Below, piece by piece: positions 15,045 to 22,074 of a DNA stretch of 26,684 bases. A model generated the notes under the pieces. It was not told the DNA's origin. It saw only the letters and a list, made by a program, of their open reading frames with translations, and did no database searches. The DNA is taken from the NCBI GenBank assembly GCA_028711355.1, contig JAQTSL010000007.1, positions 1 through 26,684 of the forward strand. Reading direction: 5' to 3'. How positions within the stretch are numbered: the first letter of the stretch is position 1; each line of letters starts with the position of its first letter. The DNA comes from Rhodoferax sp. (GTDB taxonomy: Bacteria > Pseudomonadota > Gammaproteobacteria > Burkholderiales > Burkholderiaceae_C). The position numbers were made by a program, and so were the translations under genes.

Positions 15045-16388
15045 ATGTCTGAGGCAGTCATGAATAGCCCCGTAAGTCAGGTTTGGGCGGTTGGCGCCTT
15101 GTGTCGTGCCATGGCCGACACGCTGACCGCGCGCTTCAACCTGGTGAATGTGCGTGGTGAGCTTTCTGGGTTTTCGCGTGCCGCCAGCGGTCATTGCTAT
15201 TTTTCGTTGAAGGACAGCAGCGGGCAGTTGCGCTGCGCACTGTTCAAGCGCGCAGCGGCGGGTCTGGACTTTGACCCGCGTGATGGCGAGCTGGTCGAAG
15301 TGACCGCCCGCGTCAGTATCTATGAACCACGCGGCGACCTGCAACTGATCGTCGAAGGCATGCGCCGTGCCGGCCAGGGCAGCCTGTATGAAGAATTTTT
15401 GCGGCTCAAAGCCAAGCTGCAGGCGCAGGGGCTGTTCGATGCACAGCGCAAGCGCGCGCTGGCGCTGATGCCGCGCGGCATTGGGCTGGTGACTTCGCTG
15501 GCGGCGGCGGCGCTGCATGACGTGGTCAGTACCTTGCGCCGACGTGCCCCCCATCTGCCTGTAGTGCTGGTGCCAGCCGCAGTGCAGGGTGCCAACGCGC
15601 CGGCAGAATTATGCGAAGCGCTATCAAAGCTGTATCTGCTTGCGCAGGTGGATAAAGGGCTAGATTGCGATTTGCTTCATAAGCGCAAGACGCCGCCTGC
15701 CACCCCGCCAATCGATGTGATCTTGCTGGTGCGTGGCGGTGGTGCGCTGGAAGACTTGTGGGCGTTCAACGACGAACAACTGGCACAGACGATTGCGCGT
15801 AGCCCAGTGCCACTGGTATGCGGTGTGGGGCACGAAACCGATTTCACCATTGCCGATTTTGTGGCCGATGTGCGCGCACCCACCCCTACCGCGGCCGCTG
15901 AGATGGTGGCGCAGCCGCGCGACGCCTGGCTGGGTGCGCTGGAGGTGCAGCAACGCCGCCTACAGGGCGCGCTAGAGCGTATGCTCGACCGGCAGGGTCA
16001 GCGCCTGGACAATGCCGCGTCGCGACTGGGGCGCCCGTCGCAGCGCCTGACCACACAGCAATTGCGTCTGAGCGCGGCTGCGCAGCGTTTGAACAGCGCC
16101 ACCCGAGCGGTACTACAGTGCCATCAGCAACACCTACAGCAATTAGGCCCGCAGTTGCCGATTGCCACCCAGCGTGGCCTGTCAGCGCAGGCCCGACAGC
16201 TCGACCGCGCTTCGTTGCGCCTAGGGCTGCTCGACCCACACCTGGTGCTGGCGCGCGGCTACGCGTGGCTGACCGACGCGCAAGGCCTAGCCATTGGCCG
16301 CGCGGCGCAGACCCGCGCGGGGCAAGATCTGCGGGCTACCCTTGTTGATGGCACGGTTGATTTGCGGGTGCTGCACCGGCCAGGGTGA
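15045..16388 (+). CDS. xseA: Exodeoxyribonuclease VII large subunit
   Basis: This 447-residue protein starts MSEAVMNSPVSQVWAVGALC (the second Met at 15060 is an equally good start). An OB-fold domain spans residues 10-105 (FNLVNVRGELSGFSRAASGHCYFSLKD), followed by the catalytic core with PRGIGLVTS at 143-151, DVILLVRGGGALEDLW at 224-239 and GVGHETDFTIADFVADVRAPTPTAAAE. A long coiled region and a C-terminal LARGYAWL segment complete it. With XseB it degrades single-stranded DNA. Residues about 191-211 (EALSKLYLLAQVDKGLDCDLL) are encoded by a mini-element copy, inserted between the PAEL and PPIDV blocks where I recall relatives having only a few residues. No xseB is in the window. sodB follows after 47 bases. 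Confidence 0.95.
   Translation: MSEAVMNSPVSQVWAVGALCRAMADTLTARFNLVNVRGELSGFSRAASGHCYFSLKDSSGQLRCALFKRAAAGLDFDPRDGELVEVTARVSIYEPRGDLQLIVEGMRRAGQGSLYEEFLRLKAKLQAQGLFDAQRKRALALMPRGIGLVTSLAAAALHDVVSTLRRRAPHLPVVLVPAAVQGANAPAELCEALSKLYLLAQVDKGLDCDLLHKRKTPPATPPIDVILLVRGGGALEDLWAFNDEQLAQTIARSPVPLVCGVGHETDFTIADFVADVRAPTPTAAAEMVAQPRDAWLGALEVQQRRLQGALERMLDRQGQRLDNAASRLGRPSQRLTTQQLRLSAAAQRLNSATRAVLQCHQQHLQQLGPQLPIATQRGLSAQARQLDRASLRLGLLDPHLVLARGYAWLTDAQGLAIGRAAQTRAGQDLRATLVDGTVDLRVLHRPG
15616..15676 (+). repeat. Palindromic mini-element inside xseA
   Basis: On the plus strand it runs CGCTATCAAAGCTGTATCTG, then CTTGCGCAGG, then GATAAAGGGCTAGATTGCGA and TTTGC. These blocks follow the order of the terminator copy (CTAT..., AGCT-TCTAGCGC, TAAAGCGCTAGAG, T run). 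It is in frame and encodes a stretch that looks like an insertion between conserved XseA motifs. Confidence 0.65.
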
Positions 16389-16435
16389 ATCTTTTTACAA
16401 TTCTTTGGCTTTTAACTATTCAACGAGAGGACACC

Positions 16436-17017
16436 ATGGAACATACCTTGCCCGCACTGCCTTTTGCGATCGACGCTTTGGCTCCGCATTACTCCAAAGA
16501 AACGCTGGAATACCACTACGGCAAGCATCACAACGCCTACGTGGTGAACTTGAATACCCTGCAAAAAGGTACCGAGTTTGAGGCCCTGGACCTGGAATCC
16601 ATCGTTAAAAAGGCCAGCGGTGGCATTTACAACAACGCTGCCCAGATCTGGAACCATACCTTTTTCTGGAATTGCCTCAAACCCAATGGCGGCGGTGAGC
16701 CTTCTGGCGCACTGGCTGCGGCGATCACTGCCAAGTGGGGTAGCTACGCAGCGTTTCGCGAGGCGTTTGTCAAGTCCGCTGTCGGCAATTTTGGTTCTGG
16801 CTGGACCTGGTTGGTGAAAAAAGGCGATGGTTCGGTGGACATTGTCAACATGGGTGCCGCCGGCACGCCGCTCACCACGGCCGACAAAGCACTGCTGACG
16901 GTGGACGTGTGGGAACATGCCTACTACATTGACTATCGCAATATGCGCCCGAAGTATGTTGAGACTTTTCTGGACAAGTTGGTGAACTGGTCTTTTGCCG
17001 AGCGCAATTTCGCTTGA
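16436..17017 (+). CDS. sodB: Superoxide dismutase, Fe type
   Basis: This 193-residue protein starts MEHTLPALPFAIDALAPHYS after GAGAGGA at 16425-16431. The four metal ligands are His27, His74, Asp157 (DVWEH) and His161, in the same spacing as enterobacterial SodB. Gln70 (AAQIWNH) is at the position typical of iron enzymes. It converts superoxide to oxygen and hydrogen peroxide in the cytoplasm. No signal peptide is present. An upstream in-frame ATG at 16385 adds 17 residues but overlaps the xseA stop and lacks support. A strong terminator follows 25 bases after the stop codon. Confidence 0.97.
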   Translation: MEHTLPALPFAIDALAPHYSKETLEYHYGKHHNAYVVNLNTLQKGTEFEALDLESIVKKASGGIYNNAAQIWNHTFFWNCLKPNGGGEPSGALAAAITAKWGSYAAFREAFVKSAVGNFGSGWTWLVKKGDGSVDIVNMGAAGTPLTTADKALLTVDVWEHAYYIDYRNMRPKYVETFLDKLVNWSFAERNFA

Positions 17018-17041
17018 GCGACTGAAATGCCTCAACAAATA

Positions 17042-17063
17042 ACCGCCTTCGGGCGGTTTTTTT
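17042..17063 (+). terminator. Intrinsic terminator of sodB
   Basis: ACCGCC at 17042-17047 and GGCGGT at 17052-17057 pair around a TTCG tetraloop, followed by a run of T to 17063. This is a classic strong Rho-independent terminator on the plus strand. Confidence 0.95.
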
Positions 17064-17125
17064 ACAATCAATTATTGCCGCTATCCCTTTTCTGACAAGC
17101 GCAAGATGCTCTTATAATGATAGCC

Positions 17126-17578
17126 TCAAGAGGCATTGAACGGCCGTCCCATCAGCTTGAAGCCGGCCTTGATGCCCTTTTTATCGAACCAGCCCTGGTT
17201 CATTTCCAGCACATAGCGCACTGGCTTGGACGAGCAGTGGGATTCGGTCGTCATTGGCTTCATGTCGGCCAGGTTGACGATGGTGCCGTCGTCACCTACA
17301 AACGCAGTGGTAAGAGGAATCAGCGTGTTTTTCATCCAGAAACATTGCTCGCTGGGCTGTTCAAAAATAAAGAGCATGCCTTCGCCTGTGGGCATTTGTC
17401 GGCGGTGCATCAGGCCGGTGGAGCGTTGGTCCGGGGTGGCGGCCACCTGGGTGTCTATCAGGTACATGCCAGCCGTGATCTGGATGCGCGGCAGGTTCAG
17501 TTGCGGCGCGTTTTGCGCCCAGCCGGGCGTCCAGCAAAAAGCGATGCAATAGAAGAAGAGGGAATTAATGTGTTTCAT
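17126..17578 (-). CDS. Secreted DUF192 protein
   Basis: This 150-residue protein starts MKHINSLFFYCIAFCWTPGWAQ, a probable signal peptide cleaved after WAQ. The mature part has the DUF192 core: RSTGLMHRRQMPTGEGMLFIF, then CFWMKNTLIPLTTAFVGDDG, then MNQGWFDKKGIKAGFKL near the end. DUF192 proteins are small exported beta-barrel-like proteins of unknown function. The frame extends nine codons upstream but the signal peptide marks the start. It lies 72 bases downstream of the Ala/Lys-rich gene on the same strand, beyond that gene's terminator. Its promoter is not visible with confidence. Confidence 0.88.
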   Translation of the reverse strand: MKHINSLFFYCIAFCWTPGWAQNAPQLNLPRIQITAGMYLIDTQVAATPDQRSTGLMHRRQMPTGEGMLFIFEQPSEQCFWMKNTLIPLTTAFVGDDGTIVNLADMKPMTTESHCSSKPVRYVLEMNQGWFDKKGIKAGFKLMGRPFNAS

Positions 17579-17602
17579 GGCGCTATTTTCCACGGACTTG
17601 GC

Positions 17603-17628
17603 CAAAAAAAACCCGCCGAAGCGGGCTT
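17603..17628 (-). terminator. Intrinsic terminator after the Ala/Lys-rich gene
   Basis: On the minus strand AAGCCCGC pairs with GCGGG around TTCG (17625-17612) and is followed by eight T (down to 17604). It lies about 22 bases after the Ala/Lys-rich stop codon and ends just before the DUF192 start. Confidence 0.92.
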
Positions 17629-17650
17629 TTGAATCATGCCAGAGGCTTGA

Positions 17651-17887
17651 TTACTGGGCAGCAGAAGCCTTGGCAGCAGCCTTCTTGGCTTTCTTGGCCT
17701 TCTTGGCTTTTTTGGCCGGAGCGGCGGTGTCAGCAGCGGCAGCAGCCGGAGCAGCTTCGGCCTTGGCCGGAGCAGCCTTGGCTTCGGCCTTGGCGGCAGG
17801 AGCAGCGGCAGCAGCAGGAGCCGAAGCAGCAGCGAAAGCGCCAGCGGTGAAGAGACCAGCGACCAAAGCAGCGAGAAGTTTGTTCAT
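17651..17887 (-). CDS. Secreted Ala/Lys-rich small protein
   Basis: This 78-residue protein has a clear signal peptide (MNKLLAALVAGLFTAGAFA) and a mature part built almost only of Ala, Lys, Pro and Glu. It ends with four AKK-type units (PAKKAKKAKKAKKAAAKAS). AAGGA lies about 12 bases before the ATG, and a strong terminator follows the stop codon, so the gene is a complete single-gene transcription unit. Similar small periplasmic Ala/Lys-rich proteins occur in related bacteria, but I know no function. The lysine repeats would bind nucleic acid or anionic envelope polymers; that is inference. The low-complexity coding sequence makes copy-number slippage plausible. The open frame extends upstream by 59 codons without support. 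Confidence 0.8.
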   Translation of the reverse strand: MNKLLAALVAGLFTAGAFAAASAPAAAAAPAAKAEAKAAPAKAEAAPAAAAADTAAPAKKAKKAKKAKKAAAKASAAQ

Positions 17888-17916
17888 TTGTAAGTTTCCT
17901 TGAAGTAACGTTAAGA

Positions 17917-17944
17917 CAAAAAACCTTCTTTGTTTGAGGAAGGT
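17917..17944 (-). promoter_or_regulatory. Terminator-like hairpin in the leader of the Ala/Lys-rich gene
   Basis: On the minus strand ACCTTC (17944-17939) pairs with GAAGGT (17928-17923) around a 10-base loop, followed by a run of six T. It sits 30-57 bases before the start codon. It could be an attenuator, or an operator overlapping the promoter, since TTGACC begins at 17948 on the same strand. Confidence 0.4.
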
Positions 17945-18096
17945 CAACCCGTAACGGCACTCTGGGCGATCGGTTGACAGGTTTGGGTCATTTATCGCAC
18001 TAGAATCAAAAAGTTGAGGGATAACACCGGAATCAGCCCTGTTTGGCGGTCCGGCTCGAAACACGATTTGTGACTAACCAATGGAGACTTCATCGC

Positions 18097-19701
18097 ATGT
18101 ATCAACACATTCAAGTGCCTGCTCAGGGCCAAAAAATCACGGTCAACGCCGACAATTCGTTGAACGTTCCAGACCAGCCCATCATTCCCTTCATTGTGGG
18201 TGACGGTACTGGTTTTGACATCACGCCGGTGATGATCAAAGTGGTAGATGCAGCAGTGGCCAAGGCTTACGGCAGCAAGAAAAAGATCCATTGGATGGAA
18301 GTTTATGCAGGTGAAAAAGCCACCACGGTGTATGGCCCGGATGTCTGGTTCCCGACTGAAACGATCGACGCGTTGAAAGAGTATGTGGTGTCGATCAAAG
18401 GCCCATTGACGACCCCGATTGGCGGCGGCATCCGCTCGCTCAACGTGTTCATGCGCCAGGAACTTGACCTGTATGTTTGCCTGCGCCCGATTCAATACTT
18501 TGAAGGCGTGCCCAGCCCGGTCAAAGAGCCTGAAAAAACCAACATGGTGATTTTCCGTGAAAACACCGAAGATATTTACTGTGGTATTGAGTTTGAAGCC
18601 GAATCTGACAAAGCCAAGAAGATCATCAAATTCTTGCAAGAAGAACTGGGTGTCACCAAGATTCGTTTCCCCAACACCTCTGGCATTGGCATCAAACCGG
18701 TGTCGCGCGAAGGTACTGAGCGCTTGGTGCGCCAGGCCATTCAATACGCCGTCAACAATGACAAGCCCAATGTGACGCTGGTGCACAAGGGCAACATCAT
18801 GAAATTCACCGAAGGTGCGTTCCGTGATTGGGGTTACGGTCTGGCGAAGAAAGAATTTGGCGCGGTCGAGATCGACGGCGGCCCATGGTGCAAATTCAAG
18901 AACCCCAAAACCGGCAAAGACATTGTGATCAAAGACTGCATCGCTGATGCCTTCTTGCAACAAATCTTGCTGCGTCCGGCCGATTACAGCGTCATCGCCA
19001 CCATGAATTTGAACGGCGACTTCATCTCTGACGCGCTGGCCGCTCAAGTCGGCGGTATTGGTATTGCCGCCGGTGCCAACCTGGCAGATGCAGTGGCCTG
19101 CTTTGAAGCTACTCATGGCACCGCGCCCAAGTACGCCGGCAAAGACTATGTCAACCCTGGTTCTGAAATCCTGTCGGCCGAGATGATGCTGCGCTACATG
19201 GGCTGGTTTGAGGCGGCAGATGCCATCATCAATTCAATGAGCCGCTCGATCAAGAGCAAGAAAGTCACCTACGACTTTGCCCGCTTGATGGACGGCGCAA
19301 CGCAAGTGAGCTGCTCGGGCTTCGGTCAGGTCAAATTGACAATATGTAGAAGAAAAGCCGCGTTGCCACTAAAAGCGGCTTGTATTCATTTAAAAAGCCT
19401 GACCGATGGTCAGGCTTTTTTTATCAGATCTAGCAGCAAACCGTGCCGCAACCCGCCGCTGCACGGTGTGAGTTGCCCGATATTGAGCAGACCAAAGATG
19501 GCGCGCAGTACGCTCAAGCCCCCGCCGATGATGGGTTTGCGGTCATCGCGCAGGCCGGGCAACTGTAGCCGGTCCAGGTGTCTGGCGCTCAGCAGTTGTT
19601 GCAACAACCAGTCCAGCCCCTGCACAGTGACGACATCGTCCGGCCAGCCGCAGGCGCTCAACACATCCACCACCGCGTTGACGGTGCCGGCCGAGCCATA
19701 G
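18097..19701 (+). CDS. icd: NADP-dependent isocitrate dehydrogenase with probable 3' frameshift
   Basis: The protein starts MYQHIQVPAQGQ after GGAG at 18083-18086. It has FIVGDGTGFDITP, GGGIRSLNVFMRQ with the phosphorylatable Ser114, NMVIFRENTEDIYCGIEF, TLVHKGNIMKFTEGAFRDWGY and HGTAPKYAGKDYVNPGS, the last marking NADP specificity. It oxidises isocitrate to 2-oxoglutarate in the TCA cycle. The family ends near residue 417 with an FGQV-x-I-x-NM-like tail. Here, after GFGQV the frame reads KLTICRR and runs on to 19701, through two hairpins and antisense to ppx. In the next frame, ATT GAC AAT ATG TAG sits at 19335-19349, so one base appears missing around 19333-19335. The natural end is probably 19349. 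The extension has no family character. Confidence 0.93.
   Translation: MYQHIQVPAQGQKITVNADNSLNVPDQPIIPFIVGDGTGFDITPVMIKVVDAAVAKAYGSKKKIHWMEVYAGEKATTVYGPDVWFPTETIDALKEYVVSIKGPLTTPIGGGIRSLNVFMRQELDLYVCLRPIQYFEGVPSPVKEPEKTNMVIFRENTEDIYCGIEFEAESDKAKKIIKFLQEELGVTKIRFPNTSGIGIKPVSREGTERLVRQAIQYAVNNDKPNVTLVHKGNIMKFTEGAFRDWGYGLAKKEFGAVEIDGGPWCKFKNPKTGKDIVIKDCIADAFLQQILLRPADYSVIATMNLNGDFISDALAAQVGGIGIAAGANLADAVACFEATHGTAPKYAGKDYVNPGSEILSAEMMLRYMGWFEAADAIINSMSRSIKSKKVTYDFARLMDGATQVSCSGFGQVKLTICRRKAALPLKAACIHLKSLTDGQAFFIRSSSKPCRNPPLHGVSCPILSRPKMARSTLKPPPMMGLRSSRRPGNCSRSRCLALSSCCNNQSSPCTVTTSSGQPQALNTSTTALTVPAEP
19355..19381 (+). terminator. Hairpin just after the expected icd stop
   Basis: AAGCCGC at 19355-19361 pairs with GCGGCTT at 19375-19381. 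It lies six bases after the expected icd stop at 19347-19349 and has no T run, so it may stabilise the mRNA end or help the terminator that follows. Confidence 0.6.
19392..19422. terminator. Bidirectional intrinsic terminator between icd and ppx
   Basis: AAAAAGCCTGACC at 19392-19404 pairs perfectly with GGTCAGGCTTTTT at 19408-19420 around GAT, with T runs on both strands. The ppx stop codon (19410-19412) lies inside the stem. It serves both convergent genes. Confidence 0.92.
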
Positions 19702-20327
19702 CAACGCTGCCAATGGTCTGCTGCAAATGTTGCCCCCTGTGTTGCCAGCGTTTGGCGGGCGGCGAGTTCGGCGGTTTCAAACGCGCTTTCGGTGAAGCTG
19801 TTGTCTGCGAAATAGGCCATTGACCAAGCCACACTACCAATCGGGCATGATGCCGTTTGCAGTACCTGCGTGCCAACACCCAAAATCAGTTCAGTCGAGC
19901 GTCCGCCGATGTCCAGGACCAGCCTGCGCTCATTAGTGTCGTTTGTAGCGATGGCCTGCGCTGCGCCTTGATAGATCAGATGCGCTTCTTCTTGGCCTGA
20001 AATGACCCGGATCGGAAAACCCAGTAGCGCGCTGCCAGTGTGCAGGAACTCATCGCGATTGCGCGCCTCACGTAGCGTCTGCGTTGCGACGCCCTGAACG
20101 TCTATTGCGGTAAAGCCTGTCAGGTGTTGCCCAAACCGTGCCAGGCAGTCCCAGCCACGTTGCATTGCCTCTGGCGTCAGGCAGCCGTGCATGTCTAGTC
20201 CATTGCCTTGACGGACGGTTTCTTTAAGATAGAGGGTTCGGTGGAACTGGCCAAGCTCAGCCGTGCCGATTTCAAGCCGGAAGCTGTTGGAACCGAGATC
20301 GACAGCAGCCAGGCGTCTTGAGATCAT
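19410..20327 (-). CDS. ppx: Ppx/GppA family phosphatase, short form
   Basis: From the ATG at 20327 this is a 305-residue protein, starting MISRRLAAVDLGSNSFRLEIG (phosphate loop 1). A second loop is LVLDIGGRSTELILG, where Arg replaces the middle Gly of the usual DIGGGSTE. CYGSAGTVNAV and PIIGGGLSVLRAIF complete the ASKHA fold. It should hydrolyse polyphosphate or pppGpp. The C-terminal HD-like domain of long Ppx is absent, giving the short form known in many bacteria. An open frame continues upstream 35 codons but overlaps nothing conserved. It is 29 bases downstream of the cytochrome pair on the same strand. A ppk2 kinase is also in this window, 5 kb away. Confidence 0.92.
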   Translation of the reverse strand: MISRRLAAVDLGSNSFRLEIGTAELGQFHRTLYLKETVRQGNGLDMHGCLTPEAMQRGWDCLARFGQHLTGFTAIDVQGVATQTLREARNRDEFLHTGSALLGFPIRVISGQEEAHLIYQGAAQAIATNDTNERRLVLDIGGRSTELILGVGTQVLQTASCPIGSVAWSMAYFADNSFTESAFETAELAARQTLATQGATFAADHWQRCYGSAGTVNAVVDVLSACGWPDDVVTVQGLDWLLQQLLSARHLDRLQLPGLRDDRKPIIGGGLSVLRAIFGLLNIGQLTPCSGGLRHGLLLDLIKKA

Positions 20328-20356
20328 CGAAGGAGCGGGGTTAACGCGGGTTTCGC

Positions 20357-21136
20357 TTAATTGGACATGGCGGGGTGACAACGCGCGCAATCGGCCATGG
20401 GAAACGCCACATTGGTATGACAAACACCACAATACTGGCCTCGCAGATTGGCCACCATCGAGAAGTGCTTGGTGGTCTTTTTCTTGACGTTGAAAATGTC
20501 CGGATGGCAGTTGCTACAGTCCAGTTGCCAGACGTGTGGCGTGTGCGAAAAAACCGCCGGTGGGGTGCCGATCCAGTCAGATTCTAGTAGCAGGGTTTCT
20601 TGGAAGGTGACCTGGGCGTCGGGTTTGATGCTGAGGTATTTGTGCGGAGTGATCAAGCCCTTGCTGAGCGACTTGCCCCAGTCTATTTTGTTGCCAAAAG
20701 GTGCGTGGGGCAGACGCGACAGTTCGGCAAAGCGGGCATTGCTGTAAGAGCGGTCACCGTTGTGGCATTTCTCGCAGTTGGGCGCCACGTGGCCGAACGC
20801 TGCCTTGCCGTCGTGGCATCCGCTGGAACCACAGAACTGGCCACTTTGGTTACCTTTCTCGGTGATTTCGGTGGTGTTCTGCTTCATGCTGAATTCCAGC
20901 TCAAAATGGCAAACCCGGCAGGTGAACTTGCGCCGGTGCAGCCAGTGCGAAAAGGTAGCTGGTTTGACCGATTTATTTTCTGATTGACGGTTAATCAGGA
21001 GGTTGCCAAAGTCGGCTGGCGGGGGTGCCGGCGGCAAATCCCAGAATTGATCCGCCCAGGCTGGCCAGACCAGCAGTGCCAACCCGATCCAAAGAAAACG
21101 CTTGAGCAGGGTATTCAAAAATGACCTATGGTGCAT
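20357..21136 (-). CDS. Hexahaem c7-type cytochrome, second of a tandem pair
   Basis: This 259-residue protein has a signal peptide (LKRFLWIGLALLVWPAWA, cleaved near residue 28) and six haem sites: CRVCH 73-77, an expanded CGSSGCH at 102-108, CEKCH 121-125, CSNCH 207-211, CGVCH 236-240 and CARCH 250-254. They fall into two groups of three, like two c7-type triheme domains (as in multihaem 'nanowire' cytochromes) joined by about 80 residues. Each group is led by FSHxxH residues that can supply distal His ligands. It should be a periplasmic electron carrier. I chose the ATG at 21136 because the signal peptide begins there; the ATG at 21178 would overlap the upstream cytochrome. The paralogue ends 17 bases before this start. 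A metal-reduction or respiratory role is inference. Confidence 0.88.
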   Translation of the reverse strand: MHHRSFLNTLLKRFLWIGLALLVWPAWADQFWDLPPAPPPADFGNLLINRQSENKSVKPATFSHWLHRRKFTCRVCHFELEFSMKQNTTEITEKGNQSGQFCGSSGCHDGKAAFGHVAPNCEKCHNGDRSYSNARFAELSRLPHAPFGNKIDWGKSLSKGLITPHKYLSIKPDAQVTFQETLLLESDWIGTPPAVFSHTPHVWQLDCSNCHPDIFNVKKKTTKHFSMVANLRGQYCGVCHTNVAFPMADCARCHPAMSN

Positions 21137-21152
21137 ACGATGTTTTGGCGGA

Positions 21153-21965
21153 TTATTGCTGGGCGACTGGCTTGGCATGGCAGCGCTGGCATTCGATCAT
21201 TGGGAACGCCACTTTGCCGTGACACGCACCGCAGTATTTGCCTTCAAAAATCTCGTTCATCGAATACACCGCCGACTTGTCCTTTTGAACCGACGGGAAA
21301 ACCTCTGGGTGGCACAACTCGCACCCGTTCCAGACGCCGTGTTTGTCGTGCGAAAAGACGATGTCAGGCATACCCATGACCTGTGGCGTGATGGTGGTGT
21401 CAGCCGGGCCCTTGAAAAGTTTGGACTTGCTGGCGACGCCTTCCAGGCTGTCCACCAGCTTGACCAGTCCCATGGCCTCGCCCTCGATCCAGTCGATCCC
21501 GTTGCCAAAGCGCTTTTTGGGGAATTTTGCGGCAAAGTCGGCAAACTCCTGGGTGGCAGGCGGCGCGTTTGTTCCTTGTGAATGGCAGCGGGTGCAAGTG
21601 GTGGTGTCGGCCGTCGCGACCTGCTTGGTACAGGCGCTAAAGATACGCCTGCTGTCGTAACTGTTTTTACCGTTGTGGCAGGCACCGCAGTAGTCGCCGT
21701 TACTGTTGTCAGCGGCGCGGATGCCAGTGGCGTTGGCGGACATGGCAAAACCCAGGTCCACATGGCACAGGCGACAGGTATATTTGGCGCGATGTTGCCA
21801 GTGGTCAAACACCACAGATGCCATGCGCGCCTGTTCAGAAAAATTCTGGATGATCACTTTGCCGTAATTGCGCGGTAGCGGGCGGGCTTTTTTGACACCG
21901 CCCTGAGCCAGGGATAAACCGCAAGCCAGCAATGCGGCAAGAAAAAAAACAAACCACTTTTTCAT
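21153..21965 (-). CDS. Hexahaem c7-type cytochrome, first of a tandem pair
   Basis: This 270-residue protein starts MKKWFVFFLAALLACGLSLAQ, a signal peptide. Haem sites are CRLCH 64-68, CGACH 93-97, CTRCH 124-128, CELCH 215-219, CGACH 245-249 and CQRCH 259-263, again two triheme groups. VVFDHWQH and IVFSHDKHG precede each group and match the FSHW pattern of the neighbour, so the pair arose by duplication. An unpaired Cys at 112 (FSACTKQ) is odd for a mature periplasmic protein. Cys15 in the signal peptide is probably removed. It should carry electrons in the periplasm. It is followed directly by the second cytochrome; pyrD lies upstream with a 109-base gap. Confidence 0.9.
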   Translation of the reverse strand: MKKWFVFFLAALLACGLSLAQGGVKKARPLPRNYGKVIIQNFSEQARMASVVFDHWQHRAKYTCRLCHVDLGFAMSANATGIRAADNSNGDYCGACHNGKNSYDSRRIFSACTKQVATADTTTCTRCHSQGTNAPPATQEFADFAAKFPKKRFGNGIDWIEGEAMGLVKLVDSLEGVASKSKLFKGPADTTITPQVMGMPDIVFSHDKHGVWNGCELCHPEVFPSVQKDKSAVYSMNEIFEGKYCGACHGKVAFPMIECQRCHAKPVAQQ

Positions 21966-22074
21966 TTAGGGTTCCGAAAGTTGCCAATCAACGGGCTGGG
22001 GGGTTATAGCCGGTAATGCCGATTCAGACTTTGAGTCAAAGCAAACGGCACACAATTGGCATCTGAATATCCGG

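Noticed and set aside
16385..16435. Longer sodB start at 16385
   Set aside because: It overlaps the xseA stop, lacks a ribosome site, and adds residues not seen in the family; the ATG at 16436 has a good site.
17971..18006. icd promoter with TTGACA at 17974 and TAGAAT at 18001
   Set aside because: The hexamers are good but the 21-base spacer is too long for a normal sigma-70 promoter, so I do not list it as a feature.
17992..19116. A 374-codon open frame antisense to icd
   Set aside because: The plus strand is clearly icd; the antisense frame is a by-product of its codon use and has no recognisable domain.
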